DNA from: Aureobasidium sp. EXF-3400
Lineage: Eukaryota > Ascomycota > Dothideomycetes > Dothideales > Saccotheciaceae
Assembly: GCA_024195585.1 (NCBI GenBank)
Contig: SWBL01000023.1
Location: 1 to 64,000 of the forward strand
Direction of reading: 5' to 3'
Length of the DNA: 64,000 nucleotides
The translations under genes were made by a program, and so were the position numbers. Positions 12,950 through 22,310 of this stretch are shown here, piece after piece (the first letter of the stretch is position 1; every line of letters starts with the position of its first letter). A model generated the notes under the pieces. It saw only the letters and a program-made list of their open reading frames with translations. It did not search any database and was not told where the DNA came from.

Positions 12950-14938
12950 TTAGCCTTCGAAAATGCCATGGTTCAGCTCTATGCCCATGTCGCCAGCAAC
13001 TGCTCTCATCTGCTCTTCAATGTCTGCATCCATGCCTTTGCCCAATCCAAGCCACTGCTTGATCTTGGCATACCAGAACCACACGTCGGTGCCCACCAGC
13101 ACGGCTCTAAACACTAGATGGTTGGCATAGTACTTCCAGCGCTGTGAAATGGTGAGATGGGGTTGTTCGGTCAGTGCTCTGGACGCCCACAACCCAGTAA
13201 TTTTGACGCGGTTGACAGGCGATCCTAGGAATTGGTTGTTGCCCTGAACGATACGTAGATTGCGGCCGATGAAAATAAGTTCCTGCGGCCACTTCTTCTC
13301 GTCGCCGAGGATCTGACGGATGCCATTGCGCATTTGCATTTGCATCTCATAGGCACGTTGCTTCTGCTCTGCTTTTGTGAGTTTTCTGATGTTTTCGCTC
13401 GTGCTGTTGTCACCGCCCGTGTAAGGACGCATCAGAGTTGCCGAGGCGAAAAGGTCAGGGGAGTTGATGCCCCAGCCCTTGACGATGCGGCCGATGGTGG
13501 CGTTGTCAAAGGTCATGAGGGATTTCCAGAACAAGGCGTAGTCGTGGCGGAATTCGGGAGACATGCGGATGTAGAGGCCGTGATCGATCAGAACGAGTTC
13601 GGGCTTGCCGTTGGGAAGACGGCGGATGAAGATGTTGCCTGGATGAGGATCGCAGTGGACGAGACCCCAAAGGAACATCTGAGCAGAGAAGAGAGAGACC
13701 ATTGTCTCCATGACGGGCTTGTAATTGAGGCCCAGACCGCCCTTGCCGGATGCACCGCGCCACTCGTCGCGGCTAGGCTTCAGTTTCTCGTTGTTGGGAT
13801 CTTTCGAAGGTTGGACACTCGTGGGAGGAGGAAGAAGTTCTCCGCCAGCACCAGGGCTGCCTTTACGCCAGCCACCATGCCATGTTGCTTCAATTCCTTC
13901 TTTGTCCCAAAGTCTGACACCTTCGATCCACTCTGCAGTCATGACACGTCTGGAACTAAGTTCGCGGTAGACTTTGGGGATGTAGACCTTGCCGCGAAGA
14001 CGAGGCTCGTTCTGGACGAGCTCGCGCATCTCGTTGGCGTTGTTTGCTTCGTTGAGAAAATCAGTCTCCAGCATCAGGCGCTCGGAGATGTAGGGTACCA
14101 GGGAGTATAGAGGAATGTCGAACCACCATGTGTATATCTTGGAGACGACCTTGAAAGTCCAAAGATCCCAGTCGACTTGTCTCTCGATCTCTCGCTTCTG
14201 GATCTTGATGGCAACTTCTCTTCCGTCAGGCAGACGAGCCCAGTGGACTTGAGCGACACTGGCGCTAGCTCTGGCTGTTCTTTCCATGATACCTTTGTCT
14301 GGTGCACCGTCAAAGCTCACACCGAAGACTTCCTCAACGTCTTTCCCAAAGTCTTCCCTGACGACCTGCCTTACGTCGTCCCAAGAGTTCTGAGGGGCGT
14401 CATCGAACATGGATGCAAACATTTTCTGAAACTCTGGAGGCAAGATGGCACTCTGCATAGCGATGGCTTGGCCGATCTTGAGGTAGAGACCGCCATTGTT
14501 GCGGAGGAGGTGGAAGAGGCGTTCAGCACTGCGGTGGTGGACGTCGGCAACGGAATCGGCGAAAGGAGGGTTTGGGCGAAAGTTGATCTTGTAGTCGAGG
14601 GCGACAACGAGGCCGGTCTTGAATGTACGGGCAGAGCGTGTAACGACGGCATCGAAGAAGTAGCTGTCGACGGCCAGGACAGTGGCTGTAAGAAGTCCCA
14701 ACTGAATCAATCTCTTGAGGATGACTCTTGTTCGACGGTACTGCTTGGCTGCGACAGGTTTTCCTAGCGATTCAGGCGATGGCGGGACCAAAGGTTGGAA
14801 CTGAGATTGCTGTCTCTGTATCTGTTTGGTGATGGGTGCCCGAGTCCATGAAGGCGATAATCTATACGGTACTCTGCTACCGTAGGCAGGTCGCGAGAGG
14901 GCAGCGGTGAAGGCGCCTTTGCGGCATGACGGAAGCAT
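12950..14938 (-). CDS. mitochondrial UbiB/ADCK-family atypical kinase (Mcp2/ADCK1-like)
   Basis: Single exon, 662 aa. UbiB hallmarks are all present: KxGQ as LKIGQ (residues 153-157), the alanine-rich loop ASASVAQVH (224-232), VAIKIQ with Lys245, ETDFLNEA (291-298), HCDPHPGNIF (428-437) and LIDHG (450-454, replacing the DFG of ordinary kinases). The N-terminus MLPSCRKGAFTAALSRPAYG is rich in Arg/Ser and lacks acids, as in a mitochondrial presequence. A hydrophobic segment at about 73-90 fits an inner-membrane anchor. This family acts in coenzyme Q and lipid homeostasis. An unusual Gly/Pro-rich insertion (about 352-404) separates the two kinase lobes. The frame is open for another 58 codons upstream but contains no ATG, which decides the start at 14,938. 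Confidence 0.88.
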   Translation of the reverse strand: MLPSCRKGAFTAALSRPAYGSRVPYRLSPSWTRAPITKQIQRQQSQFQPLVPPSPESLGKPVAAKQYRRTRVILKRLIQLGLLTATVLAVDSYFFDAVVTRSARTFKTGLVVALDYKINFRPNPPFADSVADVHHRSAERLFHLLRNNGGLYLKIGQAIAMQSAILPPEFQKMFASMFDDAPQNSWDDVRQVVREDFGKDVEEVFGVSFDGAPDKGIMERTARASASVAQVHWARLPDGREVAIKIQKREIERQVDWDLWTFKVVSKIYTWWFDIPLYSLVPYISERLMLETDFLNEANNANEMRELVQNEPRLRGKVYIPKVYRELSSRRVMTAEWIEGVRLWDKEGIEATWHGGWRKGSPGAGGELLPPPTSVQPSKDPNNEKLKPSRDEWRGASGKGGLGLNYKPVMETMVSLFSAQMFLWGLVHCDPHPGNIFIRRLPNGKPELVLIDHGLYIRMSPEFRHDYALFWKSLMTFDNATIGRIVKGWGINSPDLFASATLMRPYTGGDNSTSENIRKLTKAEQKQRAYEMQMQMRNGIRQILGDEKKWPQELIFIGRNLRIVQGNNQFLGSPVNRVKITGLWASRALTEQPHLTISQRWKYYANHLVFRAVLVGTDVWFWYAKIKQWLGLGKGMDADIEEQMRAVAGDMGIELNHGIFEG

Positions 14939-15512
14939 CTCTTCCTCTGCCTGAGATCTTCTTTCCGACTGTATGTCGAGATATTTCGTTCTTGCGAGAA
15001 ACAGAGTCGTCCTTGCCGCATCAATTGCGAATGAACCAATGACGTATACATAGTATTTTGCCAAGCCCAAAAGTCTCGCCGATCTCCACTTCCTCCAACT
15101 CTTCCCTTTCAAGCTTCTATACCACTGTCCTAGAGCTCAAATTGCATAATTCGCAACCAACTCCTATGTCTTGCCTGTTTGACTACACTGTCTACACAAC
15201 CTAGATCAGCACTTCACTCCGCCCTCCGATCATGTCCTGCGTCACATCTTGTCGCTCACCCCGCTCTCTCCCCCAGTTTCTCCGCGTCTTATGCAGTAGA
15301 TCTGCCGTTTGCCAGGCCAAGACTCCATGGACAAGATCGACTATTGAATTAGCCTCATAGTTTTTCCATCCACTCGCCTTGCTCTCTAGACAGAATGTAG
15401 GTCCTCTGGTCAAAATGTAGCTTCATTGCGTGTACTAGCCTTGTTTTCTTAACATGAAGCCTTAAGACCGTGCTTTCCATACTCTTATTTCTGACAGTTC
15501 AAATCTCTCAAT
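14939..15512. other. divergent promoter region, UbiB kinase / esterase
   Basis: 574 bp between two head-to-head starts. The frame upstream of the kinase stays open to 15,112 without an ATG. No other gene and no strong TATA element were seen. Confidence 0.5.
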
Positions 15513-17191
15513 ATGCAATGTTTGACGTTCATTCTCTCCCTGGCAACCTTGGCGCCTTCCGTTGTTTCTGCATCTTCACCTATAGTCACCATTAAGAATG
15601 GCACTGTCCAGGGTCGTCACTCCTCCGAATGGAATCAGGACTTCTTTCTCGGCATTCCCTACGCTCAACCTCCTCTTAACGATCTGCGGTTCAGATGGCC
15701 CCAATCTATAAACATGTCTTTCCAAGGAGTCTTTGATGCTTCTCGTTACGGCTACAGCTGTTATCAGTACGGAAGCAATTTCAATCTAAGCGAGGACTGT
15801 CTGACCATCAACGGTACATTGTGCTGTGTTGTTTCCCTTGATCCCAGCTAATTCTTCTAGTCGTACGTCCTTCCGGCTATGGAAACAAGAAACTCCCGGT
15901 CCTGGTCTGGATCTATGGCGGAGGCCTAACTCTAGGAAGCACCGCCGATCCCCAGTACAATCTAAGCGGTATCGTCGAAACCTCGACTCTGACTGACAAT
16001 CCTTTTATTGCGGTCAGTATGAATTACAGACTCGGTGTATGGGGCTTTCTCAACACTCCTGCCGTCCACGCCGAAGGCTCCTCCAACACGGGTCTACTTG
16101 ACCAAAGACTTGGGCTTCGATGGGTTCAGGAGAACATAGCCGCGTTTGGTGGAGATCCTACGCGAGTAACCGTGTGGGCAGAAAGCGCTGGAGCCCAAAG
16201 TATTGGCTTGCACCTGGTTAGCTATGGCGGTCGCAACGACAATCTCTTTCACGCTGCTATCCTGGAGTCTGGAGGGCCGGAAGGTGCTAGTCTAAATACT
16301 TTGCCATTCTATTCTGCTGCCACGGATAATTTGACGAGGACGGTTGGATGTCCCAGAACGTGGACTGACCCCTCTCAGCTCGCCTGTCTTCGTAACCTCA
16401 GCTCGGAAGCATTGTTTGCTTCGAACTACACTGTCGTCTGGAATCCCATCGTCGACGGCGACTTCTTGACAGACTACCCTTCATCTCTCTTAGCACGAGA
16501 CAAATTCATCCGCGTGCCGTTGATTACAGGTGCAAACACGGACGAAGGCGTCAGTTTCAGCGTACAGAACCTCAACACTACGACCGATGTCTACAACTCT
16601 CTCTTCTACTGGCGCAACTACGCTTTGTCTCCCCCAAGTATCCGCAGACTGTTGCAGCTCTATCCCAACAGCCCTGCCACAGAGCCACCATACTCGAACC
16701 ATGCAAATGTCACGTATCCTGCATTTGGACAGCAATGGCGACGCTCGGCCGCAATTGGAGGCGACCTTGTCATGATAGCACAACGACGCAAGGTTGCAGA
16801 GCTGTATTCAGAAGCTGGCCAGAAAGTCTTCTCGTACCGTTTCGACACACCTTTGTACAACGCCACAGTACCTGGATCAGTAAAACACTTTGACAACGTA
16901 ATGTTCAGTTTCCAGAACATCTCAGGAGCCATGGGGCCACTGCCACAGTACCAGTATTACAGGACCTTGAGTACTGGTATCGGCAAGCTATATGCCAATT
17001 TTGTGGGCACACACAATCCGAACGGTGTCAATGCAACGAATGGTACTGGTCTGCCTTGCTGGCCTCAGTATAGTATCGATGCGCCTACGAATTTGGTATT
17101 GAACGCCACCGCTAGTTATGTCGAAGCAGATACGTTCCGTCGAGAAGGCATTAGTTTTATCAATAGCATTTGGCGAGAACTGTTGGCATAA
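15513..17191 (+). CDS. secreted type-B carboxylesterase/lipase
   Basis: Two exons, 15513-15813 and 15861-17191, giving 543 aa. It begins with a signal peptide (MQCLTFILSLATLAPSVVSA), so it is probably exported. It is an alpha/beta hydrolase of the carboxylesterase type-B family. The N-terminal signature is FFLGIPYAQPPLNDLRF, a disulphide-type EDCLTIN follows, and the oxyanion hole is YGGG (Gly120-122). The nucleophile lies in VWAESAGAQS (Ser209); the acid is probably Glu329 in GANTDEGVSF and the base His443 in SVKHFDN. The usual GESAGA elbow reads AESAGA here, a tolerated but uncommon first position. Several N-x-S/T sites suit glycosylation. The substrate cannot be told from sequence. Confidence 0.9.
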
Positions 17192-17989
17192 GGTAAAGTC
17201 TGGCAACTTGACGAAGAGAATCATCCAACTTTAGTCGAGACTTGTAGAGGTATGGCGGGACCGTCTTTCTCGTGTGTATTTTGATATTATGCAATGACAG
17301 AACGAAATCGCTCCTGTTGATTTTCGTGACAATTATCGAGTATGCGAGAAGTGCCCAAAGCCCTTTCTCCGCTGAGGAAGCTGTTGACTTTCGCATCTTC
17401 TCCGCGGCCGGCCACCATCGCATTCAATTCACGATCTCTTGGCGGGGATCTGGTGGGGGAGGCTAAAGAACGTCTGTTACTAACATCGACACTTCCGAGG
17501 ATCTGACATGGGGCATCTTGTGTTCATCCCATGCAACTCGGTCAAGCGTCTGTGACTTGTGATTTCTTATTCTCAGATTCCGACCTTATCTTGTCACTTT
17601 GTATCGCTTGAAAGCAAGACGACTGGATTGTGATGAGAAAGGCTGGTTACGTTCGCTAAAGAGGGTTGCGGGTAAAAGTGGTGGGGCGGCCAATAACAGC
17701 ATGGCCATTGGACGGAGGCAATTGCGTTATCGCGCCTGTCGCGTTATCGGGCTTTGGCTTTTGGGAGGCCGAGAGAAAAAGTACCAACAACCAAGAGATA
17801 TGAGTCTCGTGTCTTGGGTTATCTTTCTCCTTGGAAATCTTTGATATACCTGCCTTCTGCTGCCGACTACTTGCCACTCCTTTGGTTCTCGCTTATTTGT
17901 TGCTTCCGAGACAAGTTGCTTCTTACATCTCTCATCGACTTTATATATCCAGCCGAAGCTTAGAACAATAGGAGGCGATCACTGTCAAC
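17192..17989. other. intergenic between esterase and siroheme gene
   Basis: About 800 bp with the esterase 3' UTR and the siroheme-gene promoter. A short frame at 17.6-17.84 kb shows no coding character. Confidence 0.5.
17942..17949 (+). promoter_or_regulatory. TATA-like element upstream of siroheme gene
   Basis: TATATATC lies about 41-48 bp upstream of the siroheme synthase ATG in an otherwise mixed-composition leader. The position suits a core promoter, although a short leader would result. Confidence 0.35.
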
Positions 17990-19695
17990 ATGGCCACTCC
18001 GGCATTGCTTACTGCTGTTGACTCGATCAATCACGTCCACTTGATTGTTGGATCCAACCCTCTGGCTGGAGCACGTTGCAACCGAGCTCTCGAAGTCGGT
18101 GCAGTGCCCAAGATCATCGCTCCCGAAGACGCCCAAATACACTATGGACTGGCGAAGAAGATTGAGGAGGGCAAGGTGGAATGGATCAAGAGAGAGTTCC
18201 AGGATGCAGACTTGACCAGTCTGGGAAGAGACGAGGTCGACAATGTTGTGGATGCCGTCTTTGTGACGACGGCAGGCAAAGGTGCTTTGAGTAAGTCGAC
18301 ATGGCCTGTTCATTCTTGGGACCCGAACTGATTGGTACACCAGGCACACATATCTCTACTCTTTGCCGCAGACTCCGAATTCCTGTCAACGTGGCAGACG
18401 CTCCGAACCTTTGCACCTTCACCCTCCTATCCACACACTCTTCAGGTCCTCTGCAGATCGGTGTCACGACATCCGGCAAAGGCTGTAAATTGGCCTCTCG
18501 CATCCGACGTGAGATTGCCGCTGCTCTCCCCTCCGACCTCGGCATTGCTGTCGAAAGACTCGGTACCATACGCCGTCGCATCTGGGAGGAGGACCACGCC
18601 ACCGAATTGTCCATGGACTTGGAAGCTGAAGAGGAGGATGCCGGCCAAAATGCTCAATTCAACAAGCTCATCACACCTACCGACCTCGAAGCCGCCAGGA
18701 CCAGACGTATGCGTTGGTTGTCGCAGATCTGCGAGTACTGGCCTCTTCGTCGTCTGGCTGCCATTACAGATGCTGACGTTGACGCCGTGCTGGCTTCATA
18801 CGGCCAAGAAGCTGCCATCGAAGCCAGTACTCCTCTGCTCAGCCCTGGAACTCTCGATTCTAGAAGCCGCAGAGGTCGCATCATCCTGGCTGGTTCTGGT
18901 CCTGGTCACCCGGATCTATTGACTGGTTTGACCCTCAAAGCTATTCGTGGCGCCGATGTTATTCTTGCAGACAAGCTGGTCCCAGCACCAGTTCTTGATT
19001 TGATCCCCAGACGCACGCCCATCCACATTGCAAGAAAGTTCCCTGGAAATGCCGAAGCCGCTCAGGAAGAGCTGCTTTCTCTCGGTCTCGCTGCAGCAAA
19101 GAAGGGCCAGACAGTCCTCCGTCTGAAGCAGGGAGATCCTTACCTGTACGGCCGTGGTGCTGAGGAGTATGACTTCTTCCGCCGTGAAGGCTATGAAGTC
19201 AGTGTGTTGCCCGGCATCACCTCTGCTCTCAGTGCTCCTCTGTTCGCCAAGATCCCCGTCACCCACCGTGCCGTAAGTGATCAAGTCTTGATCTGCACTG
19301 GTACTGGTCGCAAAGGAGCCGCCCCTGACCCGCCTGTCTACCTACCAAACCAGACTTGCGTCTTCCTCATGTCTCTACACAGACTCGGCGCTCTCATCGA
19401 CAGCCTCGTTGCCGAAGGCAAGAACTATCCAAAGACTACACCTTGCGCAGTCATCGAGCGCGCGAGCTGTACCGATCAAAGAGTCATCCGCAGCACACTC
19501 GAATGTGTTTGTGCCGCAGTTGAAGAAGAGGGCTCGAGACCACCCGGTCTTCTTGTTGTTGGCCTTGCATGCGAAGTCTTGGAGAAAAGCCACCAGAAGT
19601 GGGTTGTTGAAGAGGGTTTCAGCGGCTTTGACAACCTGGGCGAGGGAAGTCTTGATGAGCTGAGTGCTGAGCTGCGTGGTAAGATTGTAGCTTGA
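17990..19695 (+). CDS. met1: siroheme synthase, Met8-like domain fused to uroporphyrinogen-III methyltransferase (Met1 type)
   Basis: Two exons, 17990-18290 and 18344-19695, giving 550 aa. The C-terminal half (from about residue 277) is an S-adenosylmethionine uroporphyrinogen-III C-methyltransferase. It has ILAGSGPGHPDLLTGLTLKA, ADVILADKLV, LKQGDPYLYGRGAEE (Gly364-Asp365) and LPGITSALSAP, all landmarks of SUMT enzymes. The N-terminal part carries a Rossmann-like Met8/CysG precorrin-2 module (VHLIVGSNPLAGARCNRAL, then NVADAPNLCTF). The enzyme makes the siroheme precursor needed by sulfite and nitrite reductases. Yeast Met1 has the same overall order. Whether the N-terminal dehydrogenase site is active cannot be decided by eye, since the glycine loop is VGSNPLAG rather than a classic GxGxxG. 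Confidence 0.92.
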
Positions 19696-20050
19696 GACTT
19701 TTTTTTCACTGAGACATATCATGGCGTTGGGACTGTTGGCTGCATTTTCTTTGAAAAGATACCCCTGGATTTTAACAAGCATAGCCAAGCATAACTACAT
19801 TCAACATAGACATACAAATACATTTGTACACAAACAAAAGGCGTGCTGTTCCAGACTGATCGTTTGGCCATTGATTTCATGTCAGACACTTAGCCGCCCT
19901 TGTCACCCCCACTCTCACTCGTCGCTTCTCCCATTCCTCAGTCGCGCCTTCCCAACTCTGAACTTCTCTCAACCACTAGCCAACAACACCCTTTCAAAGC
20001 TCGCATCCAGACCATCACATCAACACTCCTGAACTACACGTCTCTTCGAT
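19696..20050. other. intergenic, CT-rich leader
   Basis: 355 bp between two genes on the same strand. The second half is strongly pyrimidine-rich (19,890-20,050), consistent with the promoter and leader of the small membrane protein gene. Confidence 0.5.
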
Positions 20051-20658
20051 ATGGCCACCAATGGCCACGAGCTCCCAGAATGGCTAGACCAGCTCTTCAC
20101 CCAAGTCAACCTTGAAGACATCACCCACGCAATGAAGAACATTACGCTAGCCGACTTCACTCACCTCATCAACATTGCAAGAGGTCAAGAGCTCGATGCC
20201 GACACCGTGACCAAGCTGTATGAAGAAGCAAGCAAACTCTCCGGTGCAGGAACAGCTCTCATCGCTGCTGCTCTGGTCATCGCCGTCATTGCTTTCTGCT
20301 TCCCTATGGCTGCTGCTGCAATGTTTCTTACTCCGCTGGGCTTTACGATGAATAACATTGCTGCTGGTCAGTTTTTTTGTTTTCCTTCCTGAGCAGTTAC
20401 ATGACTTTTTCAGCTGACATGACCCATTGCATAGCTTCCATCGCTTCCACTTTCCAATCTATCTGGGGTGTCAATGCTCTATTTAGTCTTCTGCAGAGTG
20501 CGGCTATGGGTGGCTATGGCGCTCCTATAGTTGCGGCTGTGGTCCAAGGAGCTTCTGCCGTCAGTGCAGGTTCCTCAGCCCGCAAGCTCTGGGCCATCGG
20601 CAATTGGACCATGGACAACTGGCCCATGAGCAACTGGACTATGCCTTGGAAGCTGTAA
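20051..20658 (+). CDS. IFI6/IFI27 (6-16 family)-like small membrane protein
   Basis: Two exons, 20051-20366 and 20435-20658, giving 179 aa. Residues about 63-135 are hydrophobic and Gly/Ala-rich: SGAGTALIAAALVIAVIAF, LTPLGFTMNNIAAASIAS, then LLQSAAMGGYGAPIVAAVV. The order LGF..xIAAxSIAxxxQS...LQSAAMGGYGA is what I know from the interferon-induced 6-16 (IFI6/IFI27) family, which also occurs in fungi without interferon. Two or three membrane segments are likely. The N-terminal 60 residues are soluble and helical. The tail has Trp-Met repeats (NWTMDNWPMSNWTMPW). The function in fungi is not established; animal members sit in mitochondria or the nuclear envelope. Confidence 0.8.
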
Positions 20659-20965
20659 ATAAGGGACACTGTATGCAAAGGGAGGTCTCGAGTCTGCTCG
20701 GAGAGGTACTCTGACGCTGGGGAAGACGTAATGCTTCAACGCATAAGAAACACAACCTCGAAGGCTTTGCGATCTTGGTCGTTTTGCTGATTTCGCTCTT
20801 TCTACACTTCCTGACGGAGGTACCAGAGAATTTTTAGATGTGGTTCCACAAGCAATTGATGGTGTGGTTTTTGACGTGGTGATTGGTATCTAACGCGGCT
20901 GTTACACGGCCACTGATGTTGTCACCTTTTTTTATTTCCCTGCGAGTTTGCACTTAGCCTGGGAG
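20659..20965. other. convergent 3' region
   Basis: About 300 bp of 3' flanks from two converging genes, including T-rich stretches near 20,930. No gene seen. Confidence 0.5.
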
Positions 20966-21928
20966 TTATTGCTCTATACCCATAGCCCTGTGTAGTTGTT
21001 CTTGCTGCACGCTCCCATACACACTAAGAGACAAGCGACTCCAAACCTGATCCTCCTTCAAAGGACGAAGATCTGCGATATCCGCTATATCAGACAGCCA
21101 CAATGCAGGATAGAAATGGGTGACCAGATCCTTGATGGCAACTCTGGATACCGCTCCAGGTCTTTGCTGTGTCGTAGAGCCCAATCCAACATCGACAACC
21201 TTGACATACGGCGGCGTGCTTGGACTTGGTGTCGTTACAGAACGCATACACTGTTCGTCAACAAACAAGCACATTCTCGTCTTTAGGCCGGGCTCGAGTC
21301 TCTCGTCTTCATTTACTTCTTCCTCGTCCTCTGTGAACAACCTGTATGCTGAAGCAACACCTTCCGCGTTTACACCATCGGTCATCTCATCATCGACAAT
21401 CTTGACCAGAAGTCTGTCGCGCACACGATCCAGACCTTTGGACCTAGGAGCCACGTCAAACCCGTGCTGCAAAAGCGGATCCCACAAGTCGCGAAATTGT
21501 TCCCAAAGCTGCTCGTCGCCGAAATACGTGCGGAAAGCGACAAAGCCAAAATCTTCCCAGTTGTTCTTTTCCACCATTTCGACCAGAGCATGATGCTGTG
21601 GTGGTGGCTCAATTTGATCGGTTTCTGACGGGAACTGAGGTGGCGGCGCACCAGCAGCTTCCGCTCTTGCCATCATAGTGTTCTTGAAGGATTGGCGGGT
21701 TGCCTTTGAGGAGGCTTCCTTTTCTGCAATTTCTCTTTCCAAGAGTAGTTCGGCTTCCTTTTGATTTGCTTTGTTAACCCATAATTGCATATGATTGGGG
21801 AAAGTTACTGTTTTGTGTATGAGTCTCACCTCCTCTGACAGAGTCTCCCAATCGTCGTCGGTTGCATTCTTGTATCTCTCCTCTGTCCAACCACTCGGCA
21901 GATAGGTGAGGATAGACTCGTTCGCCAT
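20966..21928 (-). CDS. hypothetical protein, 320 aa
   Basis: Single exon, 320 aa, starting at ATG 21928. I do not recognise a named domain. A charged helical region (about 45-80, Glu/Lys/Ala-rich, WVNKANQKEAELLLEREIAE) is followed by a Pro-rich linker and NNWEDFGFVAFRTYFGDEQLW. That last pattern, with an aromatic FRTYF after an NW start, recurs in families of fungal proteins of unknown function. The C-terminal half alternates acidic loops with predicted strands (LKTRMCLFVDEQCMRSV, PYVKVVDVG). No signal peptide or membrane segment. Probably a soluble cytoplasmic or nuclear protein. Confidence 0.75.
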   Translation of the reverse strand: MANESILTYLPSGWTEERYKNATDDDWETLSEEVRLIHKTVTFPNHMQLWVNKANQKEAELLLEREIAEKEASSKATRQSFKNTMMARAEAAGAPPPQFPSETDQIEPPPQHHALVEMVEKNNWEDFGFVAFRTYFGDEQLWEQFRDLWDPLLQHGFDVAPRSKGLDRVRDRLLVKIVDDEMTDGVNAEGVASAYRLFTEDEEEVNEDERLEPGLKTRMCLFVDEQCMRSVTTPSPSTPPYVKVVDVGLGSTTQQRPGAVSRVAIKDLVTHFYPALWLSDIADIADLRPLKEDQVWSRLSLSVYGSVQQEQLHRAMGIEQ

Positions 21929-22310
21929 GTCCTCGGATCAATCATGAATAGCAGAGATGAAAAGGAAAAAGAATGCAAAACCGCCCCAAAAGTATTCTTT
22001 GGGATTAAGCGTAGGATAAAATCATGTAGCAGTGTGGTGTGTGTTTAGAGACGACTGGAGCGTTTCGTTAACATGGGAGGAAGTCAACAAAGCCAACGCC
22101 GATCTCACTCTTATCGTCTACATGGCGGAAGCACGGTGCAAATGCAGCCTTGTGATGATGGATTGCAACAACTGCAGATACTACCAGTAGATGGCAAGTC
22201 TTGTGTTGCTAGTGAAATCTCCATAACGTACTGTCTTTCAGACTCACGAGTTTTGAGGGTCGAAAGACGCAAATACAGTGGTAACAAATGGTAGGGATTT
22301 GATATCATAT
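21929..22310. other. intergenic
   Basis: 382 bp between two minus-strand genes, holding the promoter of the 320-aa gene and the 3' end of the WD40 gene. Nothing else seen. Confidence 0.5.

Noticed and set aside
13334..14110. Long plus-strand frame of 258 codons opposite the UbiB kinase
   Set aside because: It is antisense to a clearly conserved kinase domain; composition and lack of domains mark it as a shadow frame.
14939..15112. Upstream extension of the UbiB kinase frame by 58 codons
   Set aside because: The stretch begins at a TTG and contains no ATG; the first ATG at 14,938 starts a convincing mitochondrial presequence.
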